DNA from: Phallus indusiatus | Lineage: Eukaryota; Basidiomycota; Agaricomycetes; Phallales; Phallaceae | Length of the DNA: 64,000 nucleotides | NCBI GenBank assembly: GCA_027605045.1 | Contig: JAQFWX010000026.1 | Location: forward strand, 496,001-560,000 | Direction of reading: 5' to 3' | The notes under the pieces: model-generated | Databases searched by the model: none | Told to the model about the DNA's origin: nothing | Seen by the model: only the letters and a program-made list of their open reading frames with translations | Made by a program: the position numbers and the translations under genes | In this document: positions 24,767 through 36,600 of the stretch, one piece after another | Layout of the letters: each line of letters starts with the position of its first letter | Numbering within the stretch: position 1 is the stretch's first letter

Positions 24767-27700
24767 TCGTCGCCACTTCCATATGGCCTGTTTGTTTCCG
24801 ACTCGAGATCTCATGGATATGGTTGTATGTATGTTGTAGTATAGTGCTTTTTTTGTTTTGTCTTTCTTTTTTGCTATTTCTAGACGTTAAGGTCTCACAA
24901 TTGTAATTACAAACTGCTCATGCTTCGATATATCAACAGAATGTTGTATCGTCAAACGACCAAGCGGCGGGAAAGAAATCTATTTTAGGTATAAGATTAT
25001 GATCATTTGCCGCAGTTCTGCAATATAGCGCGACCCAAATCAGAAAAGCGAATATTACTCGGATAAATTCAATTGAGAGATTCCTCGAAGGTTTCGATTT
25101 GGGATTCCATTAATTATTTTTCTTGATTTTTGAAATCAGGCCAATTTCCGTCCAATTCTCACGATGCTATTAAGGTAAAATAGACTTTTGTCTTATCTAT
25201 CTTGTTACGGCAATGGAGACATTTTTCGGAATTTCTAATACCCACTTTAGAAATCTTGTCGTGGAAAAGGCACTATTTTGAGAGAATCAATTGCAACCCA
25301 TGGCCATTGGCAATACACACTGGCACATCACCTGAGGAAGACCGGCGTTTGTTTTTAGTCGATTTCAGGTGAAAAGCAACAGTCTAATGATGTATGTATA
25401 AACACTTTACTTTTTGATTCACTCATTCCAAAAAGTTAAAGGTGGATTCGCGTCCGTTTTGATCTCTAGACAATTGATCTTTGTGTAAATGATTATTGAT
25501 CCGCCGGGAAAACCTCGTTAATTTTAAAAAAGTCCGAAGAAAAGGCTGCTGAAGCTTTATAGAGCTGCCAAGCCAAAAATACTACGAACCTTGCTCAAGC
25601 TTGATGGAGTATTAGCAAGCTATGAGGGGCATTTTCTCATAAATCTTTGGTCCATGCGTCAAAGAAAAGTCCGCTTGTTATTAGTTCCTCCCCCGCAGAA
25701 GCCATGAATAATTCGTCAGCGTTCGTGTAAATATATTATAAAAGCTCTCAAGATGATAGAAATATCATCTGTCTGGATTGGGTTTTCCTGGGATCATATC
25801 CGAGCTCACACAAAACTTCTTTTCGCAAACCATTATAAACAGCTCAAGTCTCCACGGTATCGGGGAAAGTGCTTATTGAGGTGTGTTTGTCTTTGATCCC
25901 AAGAAATCTTCAAGACAGGTTGATTGCACCCAATAACCTACGAGCTCGTCCTGAATAGTAAAACCCCAAAGTTTCAGTAACGACTTTAGATCCGTTTATC
26001 CGAGAGATATGCATAGGGGCCCTAAAGAAAAGAGTTGTAGTGGGAACAAAAGGTTTTAAATGCCGAGAGATATTTTCTCCCCATTCCAAACAAAAGCTCC
26101 TTTCGATGACGGAGAATATCCCCTTTGTAAAATATCAATTCATAAGCTGACAGTATGCACACCGCGCCATGCCAGTGTCATCCGCATATTAAGACAGTCA
26201 ATACTTATGTAGACTTCGTTTATTTTAGCACCTACGTCGAAACTCACAAATGAAAAAATGATCTCACCAAATCATAACGCCGAACAGGCCCGGAGGTCTG
26301 TGCTTCCCTTTGAGATTCAGCTTTCCGCCCCGCCGGCTGGACACTCCTTTGGCGGCCCGATCTGACAGTTGGATTCCAAAAATATCTAATGAGATGATTC
26401 CCTTCAACAGTCATACGATTTGGCATTCGTGACCCATACGCGTCATCCTTGGTCTTGAAGTCTACACCAAATCTTCTCAAATCGTACTGTGTAAATTGTA
26501 TCAATGACAATTCGATTCGACTCTAATCGTCTTGAATAGACTGCAACAGTGCTCAGAGTTTCGGTTTACGAAAGAGAAGATACGCTTTTTTTGGAAGAAG
26601 CGTTTGAAAACCGCCCTGTGATTACTCCGGGAAGTAAAGTACCGCATGATCTGAAGCGAAAACGATTTGTGGATACTATAAAAAGCCTTTGACTTCCGTT
26701 TGAGGATTTCGATTCAAACTAGTATCGTTGGTATTCAAAACTCAATACGCATTGTTACCCTTTTCCATTGATATTATGTTCATGTTGTGGTGCAGAATGA
26801 CAGGTGTGCAGAGATTGCAAGAATAAGTCGCCGTTCTCTGACGTGTCAATCGGGTAGTAGGAGCAAGCTGCCAACGTGCTTGTAAAATCTTCAATTTCTT
26901 GATAATGCATTGGAAGCATTCTTTGCTAGATAGGACGTACTCAGGTCATACTTAGCAGCTTCGCAGTTCGCACCGTCTCACTGAATTGCAGTCGGAGGCC
27001 GGATCGCTCAAAGGTGATAGGTTTTAGTGCCCAGAGGTCTCGATGTTCAACCTTTTCTTTATCTGACAGCGATCACGAATTCGGAGTGAGAGCAGAACCC
27101 TCATGAATACCTAATTTGTCTTTTTTTCATGATTCACATTGACTCTTGCCTCCTGAAAGGAATAATCGCGGAAAAAAATCGTAATCAGCTTCCCTTCTAT
27201 TCTTCTATAATGATAGAGCTTTTACTGTATGAGAGCAAAACAAAGAAATGCGCAAATGATTCCATGACTTTCCCTGAGCAGCTCAACTAATGGGATGATA
27301 TCAATTGTTAACGCAATCCGTGCTGATTCAGGTAAACTATGACAAACAAAGATACTTCCATAATATCATCATAAATACGCAGATCTCCTATTTGGAGATA
27401 GTTTATATTGCGCAGCCTGACATGCACCTTGCTTTTCGTGTACCTGAAGCTTGGACCGGCGGTGACGTTGTACTTGAAATTTATTGAACAAAAACAAATC
27501 TATCTTATTCAAGCTTTTCCGAATCATCAAAGTATCGAATCTTATATAAATAGTATCGTGTCTCGTTTTTTTATTCTGACTTTCTGTTCTAGTTTTATAT
27601 ATTTCTCAACTTTTCAGCGTCCACTCGGATTTACTCCGGAACCTTTATGCCACCACCTAAATTTTGCTAATATAACTCTTTTTTGCTGAAACACGCGTCC

Positions 27701-27851
27701 GTCGGACTGAAGAACTGGGTTATTTTAACACACGCCATGTGTTTTACCATGCTTGCCCGCGAGAGAATGCCTTTCGCGGTGTCTGTGCCTGTAGGACAGA
27801 AAAAACAGTCAATCGCAAGGGTAGTGGGAAACGAAGAGGAAATAAAGTAAA
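24767..27851. other. 3.1-kb gap between convergent genes
   Basis: It separates the 3' ends of the WOPR gene (+) and glutamate decarboxylase (-). It contains only short open frames without motifs (for example minus strand 26.24-26.51 kb) and no repeat I could recognise. A gap this long between convergent genes is unusual for a compact fungal genome. Confidence 0.4.
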
Positions 27852-29957
27852 TTACTTGGTAGATTTGGCGACGGCTTTGCGTTCTTCAACTTTATTTATT
27901 TGTGCCATGTGGTGAATAACTTCAGTTGGCATTTCGTCGAGGACGTGGACAGCCTATGGTCATTATCAGTACGACGTCAATCACGGTTTTGTTAAGAATT
28001 TACCTCAGCCAAATCGCGTATGAAATTTTCACATCGATGTCGACTGAAATCTTCACGAACCACGACGCGCAAAAGTTTGAGAGTTTCAGCATGGGGTGCC
28101 ATTGTATAAGCTTGAGAAAAAAATTAGCAACGTCAATTCACGAAAAAAACATAATGGACAAGAAGCTTCGCACCGGGAACTATCCATCCTCTTGTCCGAA
28201 GTCGACGAGCAATTGCGAACTCTGGAGAAGATGTGAAAACCACGGAAGGAGAGGGAAAGATGTGATGAACATGCCGTCATATTCTTCCTTTTTTTTGAGC
28301 CGCCACGCCACCAATGGCAGACCACGACCACTCTTCTGGCTCATAAGAACGAACTTCTTGCCACCACCTATAGCCAAGATCGCATCCGCAAGGAAATCGG
28401 CCGTATTGGTGAGATTTGACATAATCGCACGGTATCCGGATTTTCCAAGACGTAGCAGCTGATAGTCTAACAACAAAGTCAATGTTAAGATATCATATGA
28501 ATGTTTTTTGAGTCAGCTTTTTTGCTCACATTGGCCAATGACCTGGACAGCGCTCTTACTGCGGAACATGATTAAGGTATGAAAAATGACATGAACAAAT
28601 GATGTTACCTGAAATTGAGTGTGAACGAAACCTTTTAAAAAGAAAAGGTGAGCCTGTCTAGTCGGATCTTGTGACTTTACTGACACACCTGCGGTGAGCC
28701 AAGATAGTTCACGGTGAAGAGAATACTTTCAGGGAGAAACTCTTTGGAACGCCAAATGGCCCATCCGACGCCGGCATAGGCGAGACTAGAATAAAGTTAC
28801 TGAGAACGGAGTGTCAAAACTAAAGTAGACAGTCGTCTCCTACCCGTATTTGTGTCCGGAAACATTGATACCACAGACTAAGGGTAGTCGGAAGTCCCAG
28901 ATGAGCTCTGGAACGACGAACGGAACTACAAAGCCACCACTGGCAGCATCAACATGGATATGAATGTTCCAGCCCTTTTCTTTATTCTTTTTGTCTAAAA
29001 GATCGTTTAGCGCCTGAACATCCTCGTATTCGCCGGTATATGTCGTCCCAAGAATCGCGCACACAAGGATGGTGTTCTCGTCACATAGCTCGACGGCTTC
29101 TTTGGGATCAATGGTATATTTGTCGGCGGTACAATACCAGTATTTCTCTTCGACTTCAAGGTAGCGAGCTGCCTTTTCCCAGCAGACTTGTACGGCCGAG
29201 TTCATGACGATGTTGGGCTTATCGTAAGGCAATCCCGCGGCCTTACGGGCCTCTGAAAGAGGAAGCGTCGTCAGTGCTTATGTAGGATACTAGAATGGTT
29301 GTGGTCGTTTAACCTTGCCATCTACGTTTGGCTGCCAAGACGCTAAGGATGATAGCCTCGCTGGAACCGATAGTACTGACACCGACGGCCTCAGAATTGG
29401 GGTTGTCTAACGGAGCGTGAAACAGACGGGCGATAATGTTGACACATCTTGTTTCAATTTCGCCGCAGGCAGGGTATTCCTCGAGATCGATGAAGTTCTG
29501 ATACGACGAGGTGCGGTATGACCACGTCAAGATAAGGCGAAAAAGATAATGGTATTGATTACGTACCTTGCTTAGATTGTCCATCATGAGTTTTTCAGCT
29601 TCCTCCTCCATGTAGCTGATTACACGAATAAACCTGAGAAGCCCATGATGACCTGAAGTACCTACGTGGTAACGAAAGAGGCTAGATTAAGAGCAGGCGT
29701 GCCATCCTTGTCGACGAAACAAATTCATTCATTGTTATTGCCATATATTTTTCAATAATACGTACCATTAATAACTCGTCGTGAACGAGTCGCATCGCAG
29801 TTCTAGCTGGCATCTCTTCGTCGTGCAATTCGAATCGGGGAAGGGTCTGACCAGCATGAGCGGATCCATACACAGTAGTAGAGATGAAGTTGTCATGGTG
29901 AGGGTCTTGTTGAGCGTTGGTTTTGGCGTCAGATGGAACTACGGATAGAAAGCCCAT
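27852..29957 (-). CDS. gad: glutamate decarboxylase
   Basis: PLP-dependent enzyme converting L-glutamate to GABA and CO2, the first step of the GABA shunt, usually cytosolic. ATG 29957 opens [17 protein letters not shown], followed by the conserved [20 protein letters not shown] and [10 protein letters not shown]. Later exons carry [20 protein letters not shown] and [20 protein letters not shown], then [31 protein letters not shown] and [13 protein letters not shown]. The cofactor lysine is in NVSGHKYG near 28.85 kb. The C-terminal exons give GWIVP joined to [20 protein letters not shown] and end VAKSTK with TAA 27852-27854. All introns can be spliced in frame. Length (about 540 residues) is normal for fungal GAD. 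In plants and yeast the enzyme is tied to stress and nitrogen status; regulation here is unknown. Confidence 0.92.
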
Positions 29958-30930
29958 TGTTGAAACTGGAAAGAGGAACGAAGTTGTTGAAAGAAGAGAG
30001 TTAAGATGTAGCTGAAACTACAGGATCTGAACGGGCCTGACCTTGTGGAGCGGGCTTAAATACGAGGAGCCAAATTTAGGCACTCGATAGTCGAAACATG
30101 CACATCTGAGAGCGGAGTTCAATACGCATAATGATGTTACGGAAACTAGGGCTGATGATGTACATCATCTGGACCTGAACTTCGACCTCAAATGTGTCAC
30201 AGCTATGTTGTCTAATCGTACTCTGCAAGCGTAAATAAGGACAATGCAAAGGAACCATAAAGTTACTTAACATAGACCAGGTAATTCGTAGAAAGTGCAG
30301 TCTCATGCAATCCGGAGTAGTAATCGATGGATAGTGTCGGTGATGGTCGCGACACCTGATCTGAAAAAGTTATTATTAACGTCACGCTTTGAGGTTAAAA
30401 ATAGAAGAGACTACATACCTTGCGGTGATGTCACCCTGACATGGCGACTGAGCAGGAACACGTTGTTGGGCTGTAGATATCAATCTTCCAATACTTGTCT
30501 GGTTTTGGCGGATGCTGACGACAGGCGAGTGGATTTCCGCAGTTTAGGTGGCTTCTAGACATTGATATCAGCCCAGTGGCGTGAAGAAAATGGTATTTTC
30601 AATTTCCAAGCGTACGTCGTGTTCCAACTGACCGACAAGAAAACGTTTTAGTCCTTAAGCTTAAGTTGTAGTTGGGTGGATAATAGGATGTGATGGGTCT
30701 GGTGTCTTGAACGGTGGGGCTGGGAATAGATGCTTTCTCGATTTACTTACGTATTGCTCGATATAGCCCAACGTGATACCATGGTCGTTCCATAGTCAAC
30801 TTCTTGAGGTTCCGTTGGATTAGCGTCAAGACTATGACCCGTCTACACGGATGCTAAAGTTTTTACTTCACGGATTCGCAGCAGCGAACCGTTCGCGTCA
30901 CAACCCTGTGACTCAGCGCGGCAACTTTCA
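29958..30930. promoter_or_regulatory. divergent promoter region, GAD / LCL3-like gene
   Basis: Nearly 1 kb between two divergent starts. Short open frames on both strands (30.08-30.56 kb) show no motif. The LCL3-like side has no obvious TATA box. Confidence 0.45.
30055..30062 (-). promoter_or_regulatory. TATA-like element of the GAD gene
   Basis: On the minus strand this reads TATTTAAG, about 100 bases before the GAD ATG at 29957. A CT-rich stretch with several possible transcription starts lies between. Confidence 0.4.
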
Positions 30931-32150
30931 ATGTCTTCATATCCGTCTTCGTCCCCGTCCTCGTCCTCGTCATCATCATCTTATATCTCGCCCATTGTAC
31001 CAAACCTTGATATCCAAACGCTGTCGCGGGCCGTTAAGTCTGAGACTGTCGTAGCTTTTCTTCTGGGATCGTTTATCACAGTCGGCTCGCTTCGAATACA
31101 CAGCCGATACGTTCGTCGTATACAATCTGCAGAATGGGTATGAATCTATAAATTATCGAGTCTTCCCGTACTTTACATTTGAGATGTCCAGGTAACCGCC
31201 AAAATGATGAAGGATAAGAGATGGATCAAAGGTGTCGTTACGAGGTGAACTTTGTCTCTGTTGAGCGTAATATCCCCGACTTACCACACAATCCAACATT
31301 GAATCTTCAGCGTTGGGGATGGCGATGGTTTTCGACTGTACCATACCCCAGGACTGTTTTGGAATTGGCCAATCAAGCTGAGGCACATTCCTTCCGACTC
31401 GAAGCGTAAGACTCTTCCTTCTTAATATCAACTATAAACGCTGAATGGCATTTGGTATTCTAGAACTAAAAAACGAAACAATTCATATTAGAATGGCAGG
31501 TTTGATTTCTAGGAGATTTCTATGTCAGATTATAGACAAAGTAACCATTAGGTGTCGACGCTCCCGAAAGCGCACATTTCGGTAAAGCCGCTCAACCATA
31601 TTCAGGTGAAGCACTTACCTGGCTGAGAGATGAGATTGGAGGAAAACGTTTATGGGTTCAGATTATCAAACGGGATCAATACAATCGTATTGTAAGTTTA
31701 CACATACTATGATACCGGGTCATTACTACACTCTCAACCGAATTGGTCCTTTTTTGTCAAGGTTGGCATACCTATTCGCCCTCCATGTTTGCCCTTCGTA
31801 TCTCCTCCTGCGTCCAGATGCGTCTCAATAGCGATGCTGTCTGCAGGATACGCCCGGACATACGAGCAAAGTGGGGCCGAATATGGTGTTTGGGGTAAAG
31901 ATGTCTTCCTTAAACATGAAGCTGCCGCCAGGTTCGTCTCCTCCTCTATGGTTTTCGCTTTTGACCATGTTTGTTCAGGGACGCAAAACGTGGCATGTGG
32001 GCTTCCCCAGTTTCTTTGGAATCTCCTGCAGAGTACAAGAAACGACATAGAGACGCCGCGGCGGTTGTCCCAGAAACAGAGCGAGAGTCATCGTTTCCAG
32101 CGAAAAGACGAACACTTAGGGACATGCTGTTATTTTGGACTAGAACTTGA
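30931..32150 (+). CDS. LCL3-type membrane-anchored staphylococcal-nuclease homologue
   Basis: ATG 30931 opens a Ser-rich leader, followed by [20 protein letters not shown], one hydrophobic segment that would anchor the protein, as in yeast Lcl3 (mitochondrial, predicted endonuclease). The nuclease fold follows across introns: WIKGVV, then [49 protein letters not shown] and [19 protein letters not shown]. Next come [16 protein letters not shown] and a Lys/Arg-rich end ([20 protein letters not shown]) with TGA 32148-32150. The conserved acidic residues of the GDGDGF and DAPE motifs are present, which supports calcium-dependent nuclease activity. One exon reads correctly only in the frame set by the preceding intron. 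The end of this gene lies 180 bases from the start of the next. Confidence 0.82.
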
Positions 32151-32330
32151 CCGTCGCCGTCGATTTCTCATTATTAATATAAATTCTGTATTTGCCCTAT
32201 CCCCAACCGCTATGTGTGAGTGTGACGGTCACGTCGACGTTTGAGTCATCTCTTGTCGACAACCACTGCAGAATCCACAATCCGTCGTGGTCTGCACATC
32301 GAACTAGCAAATTACGCTCTCCCCAGTTAT

Positions 32331-35187
32331 ATGCAAAACAAGACCTTACTGAGACTACAAAACAATAAAGTATCATCAGTAAACGCAACTTCAAAGGAAC
32401 CTCGATCCGACTCTGCCCAATATGCTTTCCAACTCGACCCTCAGTCTTCCGAAAACACCTGCGACAGCAAAACTAGCCAATCGTTTTTGGTTGAATTACC
32501 AGACGAATCCTTGGGACATATTATCGCTTATGTCGACACCCCTTCCTCCCTCATCGTCTTATCTCAAGTCAATCGCAGGCTCCGGAACTATATAACGGAT
32601 GACAGCACCTGGTACCGATCTTTCGCATATCGTTACTTTGGAACGGGATCAGAGTGCTACCCGTCATCATGGCAGAACATTATACTGCGGCGCTCAGAAA
32701 ACTCTTGGAAAAAAGAATTCATAAAACGGTACAACTTAATACTGTAAGTGTCACCATCTTATGCCGATTCCCCAGACGCTTAATGTTTATTCAGACGATG
32801 GGAGATGTCTCGTAGCGCAATCATGAGTTACCAACCGCATTCTTGGAACGTCGACAACATGCATCTGATGGACAATATGTCCTTGATGACAACAAGTCTT
32901 CAATACGGCGTTGTCGCGCGTAGCTTTCCATCTACAGGTAAGCACTAGTATCTTCTCACTCGTATGGTCGGTCTTTTAAAGCAGCATTTGTTTTTTTTTC
33001 TAAGGAAAAATCTTACGAGGTTTTTTGGACGCATCCGGCACAGCTAACGGCCTTGGTATAGGCAATCCGAACACCGAATTCTCTCCTCACGTCTCTTGCG
33101 TTGCCCTTTCATCGCGGGGTGGAACCGCGCAGATCGCTTGGGGTTTTCGAAATGGCGAGATCTCTCTTACGACTGCACCGAGAGCAATGGATTCAAATCG
33201 TCCAGCTGCGCGTTACTTACGCTGCCGTGCTCAGGACGAACACCCGAGCCAGGTTCAAAGCCTGACTTTTGCTTCGGCCGGCAATAAAGAAGATGATGGC
33301 TTGATCTTTAGTGGCTGCTCTCGCGGTCAAGTCAAACTATGGGATAGCAAACGCTTACGCTGTCTCTGGTCAGGAGGTATCAACAAAGATGATGAACATC
33401 GCGACGCACCAAACGCCTGTACCGAGCTTGCTTTCCTGGCCACCAAAGGTATCCTCGTTGCCGCATGCGAAAACGGCGATTTCACTGTCTGGCCAAGCTT
33501 CCAAGTTCATCGAGGCGATGCCAGCGATTATATGATTCTCGTCGAGGACAGCATACGGATCGCTCAACCATGGATAGAGAAACCGAAGACGATCGCATCG
33601 CTTTCTATTGATCCCAAGTCAGATTCCTCCAACGTTATAATCCTAGTACGACACACCGAGGACAGTGTTTTCTATCGTCATGATATCAACACTTTGCGTA
33701 AGGCTGTCGTCTGTTCGCGCTTCGGCGTTGACGTTGAGGCAAGCTTTCAGATAACGTCCCTGAAACCCTGCTTTGTATTCAACGGAGCATCATCGGGCAC
33801 CACAGCTACGCCACCAATCGTCTCGAAAGCCACATCTTCGACACTATCTATCAACTTGCCGTCGCGATGGGTATCAAAACGTTCATCACCATTCATCCTT
33901 ACTGGGGACTCTCTTGGCAACGTGTCTGTCTGGAACTGGGACACTCATTCTGACGACACGGAGTCTGTGTTTTCATCTGGGAATAATAATCGCGACTACA
34001 AAGTTATCCAATCTGACGTTTACGCCCAACCCTTTCGGACTTGGGAAGCCTATGAAGATGGCACCGTTTGTTCGTTAGAGGCGGACGAGAATCTCATTGT
34101 AACAGGGAGGTAAGTGAACTCAATCATCATTGTATCCTTCTTTTACTTACATTCTTTGGAAATTCTTACAGTTCTCATGGTGTTATCAAGGTCTGGGACA
34201 TCCTGACACTAGACCTTCTTCGTACATTCCTCCCGCCGGTTACGAGACCCTCTTGCAACGGTCCTGTTGGCCAGATCTTTATACGAGGTGACTTATTAGT
34301 TGCCAATATTGGTTCTCGCGTCTTGGTTTGGCAACCCAAACCTGGCTTAGCGGATAAGAAGATCAAAGTCAAACGACCTGGCAAACCCAACAAAGGACGA
34401 GGTATATCGACTTCCATGCATAGATGGCAACGTGCGTTAGCCATTCCTCCCTTTCCTTCTCAATTTTCTTACTATTTCGCGTATACTCAGAACAAATGGA
34501 ACTCCTTAGCGACATCAAAGAGACAAAGCAGGACATTGAAATGGAGCGCACTCGAGTCAATCGTGCTAATGGTCGCATCAGGGCTGAGCAGACATCGCTA
34601 GATGACCTAGGACTGACTGAAGCTGAAGCGATCGACTATCTCTTGATGCTCAGTCGCGAAGAAGACGAGGAGAGAAGAAGATTTGACTTAGATGCGTCAG
34701 ATTCGTTATCGTTCCGGTCGTCAGCATCACTACCTTCAGCATCCATCCCTGCTCTCAATCGTTCCGAAAATTTAGATACTCTTTTCGTGTTGGATGGTGA
34801 AGATATCAATGGCGGACGCTTGACAATTCCAACTACAGTCGTCGATGTGGATCGACGTGTGTCCAATGCCGTGTGGAGTACTTCTTCAGACCATACTTCA
34901 TCCGACTATGGAAGCCCGCGTCAAGTCTTGACGAATCCAGTGGATTTCCTAGTATAGAATCTACTTCATCATCACATGTGTCTGCTCGCAGACAGCGAGA
35001 ACTCCTTCGTCCTTGGAGTCAGGGTAGCCCGGTCGGAAGTTGGCAATGTCAGAGCTCAAACTCGAACACTTTCACTCCATCGTTAGAAAGGAGTTCGATT
35101 CAACAAACACGCGACGATGAAGATGAAGAGCTGAAGTTTATTTTGGAGTTAAGTTTAGCTGAAGCACGAAGCCGTGGTGAAATATGA
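32331..35187 (+). CDS. F-box / WD40 / UIM protein, Ufo1-like
   Basis: Predicted substrate receptor of an SCF ubiquitin ligase. The first in-frame ATG is at 32331 (MQNKTLLRLQNN). An F-box follows at about residues 50-100 (LVELPDESLGHIIAYVDTPS, LSQVNRRLRNYITDDSTWYR). After two introns a WD40 region starts: ISLTTAPRA, SGCSRGQVKLWDSKRLRCLW, ENGDFTVWPSF, TGDSLGNVSVWNWDTH and SSHGVIKVWDILTLDLLRTF. The C-terminal part carries two candidate ubiquitin-interacting motifs, EAEAIDYLLMLSREEDE near 34.63 kb and DEDEELKFILELSLAEA near 35.14 kb. A frame change between 34.87 and 34.96 kb is explained by a 53-nt GT-AG intron. The F-box, WD40 and UIM order is that of yeast Ufo1. The protein ends with TGA 35185-35187. 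Confidence 0.82.
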
Positions 35188-35834
35188 TGAGTGTGTGTAA
35201 GGAAGAAAGTTGTGGTGTTTATGCCATGTCTGTTTAGATTAAGATTGCATATATAAATAACGGAATTCCTGTTCATTATTTTAACTATTCATGTAATTTA
35301 AGACTTGTTTCCTGAGTAATTTTATAAAATACTTTGACACTAGTCCCTATCTTTGTTCCATGCCATTCACATCTCTACCACCCTCATCCATTGCAGTTTG
35401 ATATTTTGAAAAATGCTGGAAAGCCTTTTGATTACCAAATGGATGTATTGAGCTTCAAAGTCATAAAACAACTTTCCTTATGATTTTTCAGCCTCAATAA
35501 TTTGGCAGCGATAGAAATAATATTTATATCTATGACATCCTTCTCTTTTAGACTAATAAAATGTTGTAAAAAGTACTTATCAAGAACCTCCTCCACTTCA
35601 AGATACCCTAAATCCTCTACATTACTACTATCAAGGAAAACATATTTTGGTTAGCATATTCAAATCTCATATAAGAAGCTATGTGTACTTTCTTACTATG
35701 GATACTTTTATTCTTGGAAGATTTATAATGTACAGGCCTTTGTGCCATATATTTACTATGTCTTCAGCCTTATAGACACTCAGCCAGCCCAAGAACTTCA
35801 TTCACAGGAGACCACATTCATATTGTAGATATTC
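35188..35834. other. AT-rich intergenic DNA at the edge of the mobile-element island
   Basis: This is the 3' flank of the F-box gene and then AT-rich DNA without open frames of note. It marks the change from ordinary genes to repeats. Confidence 0.4.
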
Positions 35835-35836
35835 TA

Positions 35837-35956
35837 TAGTGAGCCCCCGCGTAGCGGGGGGCTCACTAAGGGTGTTGGAATTTCAAAGAAATTCCAACAC
35901 TGTCGGGACCGTCTAGGTCCCACGAATCTTTTTTTTTAATTGGCCGAAGGCCAATT
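35837..35956. repeat. tandem series of four short hairpins
   Basis: In 120 bases there are four near-perfect inverted repeats: TAGTGAGCCCCC with a GTA-centred loop; GTGTTGGAATTTC with loop AAA; GGGACC with loop GTCTA; and AATTGGCC with loop GAA. Unrelated stems placed side by side suggest structure in DNA or RNA rather than coding. Confidence 0.75.
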
Positions 35957-36202
35957 ACATAGTAAAATCTCGGGATATTCATCATTTTGTATTTCACCCT
36001 TTGTATGCCTGATTAGTGAGCCTATTATAAAATCAATCCTAGGGTCAATCACTCTACAGCCTTATTTTTTCTATCATGTGCTTTTTTTTTCAGGGGGTTT
36101 CCGGGTATATGCTATGTGCTCTATTTTCTGATCATGTGACCACCCCTGCATTCTGACTGGAAGGGGATGGATGCATTACTCAACTTTTGGATGACACTCG
36201 AG

Positions 36203-36375
36203 TATAAAGTATGGCTTACATAAGCCACACCAGCTGGTGCGGCTTATGTAAGTCATACTAGCTAGTATTTTTAGTTTGAGACTATTGGCTCGCCTCAGTA
36301 TAAAGTATGGCTTACATAAGTCGCGCTAGCTGGTGTGGCTTATGTAAGTCATACTAGCTAATATTTTTAGTTTGG
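36203..36375. repeat. two tandem copies of a 77-bp hairpin unit
   Basis: Copy A spans 36203-36278 and copy B 36299-36375, offset by 96 bases. Each contains a long inverted repeat (TATGGCTTACATAAGYC paired with GGCTTATGTAAGTCATA) around an AGCTGGTG centre, followed by the tail TATTTTTAGTTTG. Copy A keeps the symmetric centre CACCAGCTGGTG; copy B has GCTAGCTGGTG with changes on one arm. Confidence 0.7.
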
Positions 36376-36600
36376 AACCATTGGCATCGTTATACAGCAC
36401 CATTTAGTACTACTAACTGATGTGTTTTCTATGGGGGGCTCACTATAAGACTTCTTCTAGATGGTTATATGCATCCAAGGTAAGATTGTCTATAAAAGGT
36501 CACGTTTTTTTCTCTTCTTGCCTTCTCACCCCTCTTTCTTTTTTCTTTTCTCTTTCTTTTCTCCATAGCTTTTTATCCTTCTCCTCCATTTCCCGTGTTA

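Larger units (their letters stand above)
35835..36447. mobile_element. non-autonomous inverted-repeat element with internal hairpins (MITE-like)
   Basis: The ends carry a perfect 14-bp inverted repeat: TATAGTGAGCCCCC at 35835 and its complement ending at 36447. The outermost TA on each side is compatible with a TA target duplication, so the element proper would be 35837-36445. The interior has no long open frame. Instead it has a series of hairpins: the left end folds on itself (35837-35868), then 35872-35900, 35905-35921 and 35938-35956, and two related larger hairpins follow at 36.2-36.4 kb. Size, TIRs and lack of coding fit a miniature inverted-repeat transposable element mobilised by another transposase. 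The family is not one I can name. Confidence 0.6.

Noticed and set aside
26244..26510. 88-residue minus-strand open frame in the 3.1-kb gap
   Set aside because: No domain, and its Arg/Gln-rich end looks random; not called as a gene.
34870..34957. Apparent frameshift in the F-box/WD40 gene
   Set aside because: A 53-nt GT-AG intron (GTGGAGTACT to GCGTCAAG) restores the frame with normal length, so the gene is taken as intact.
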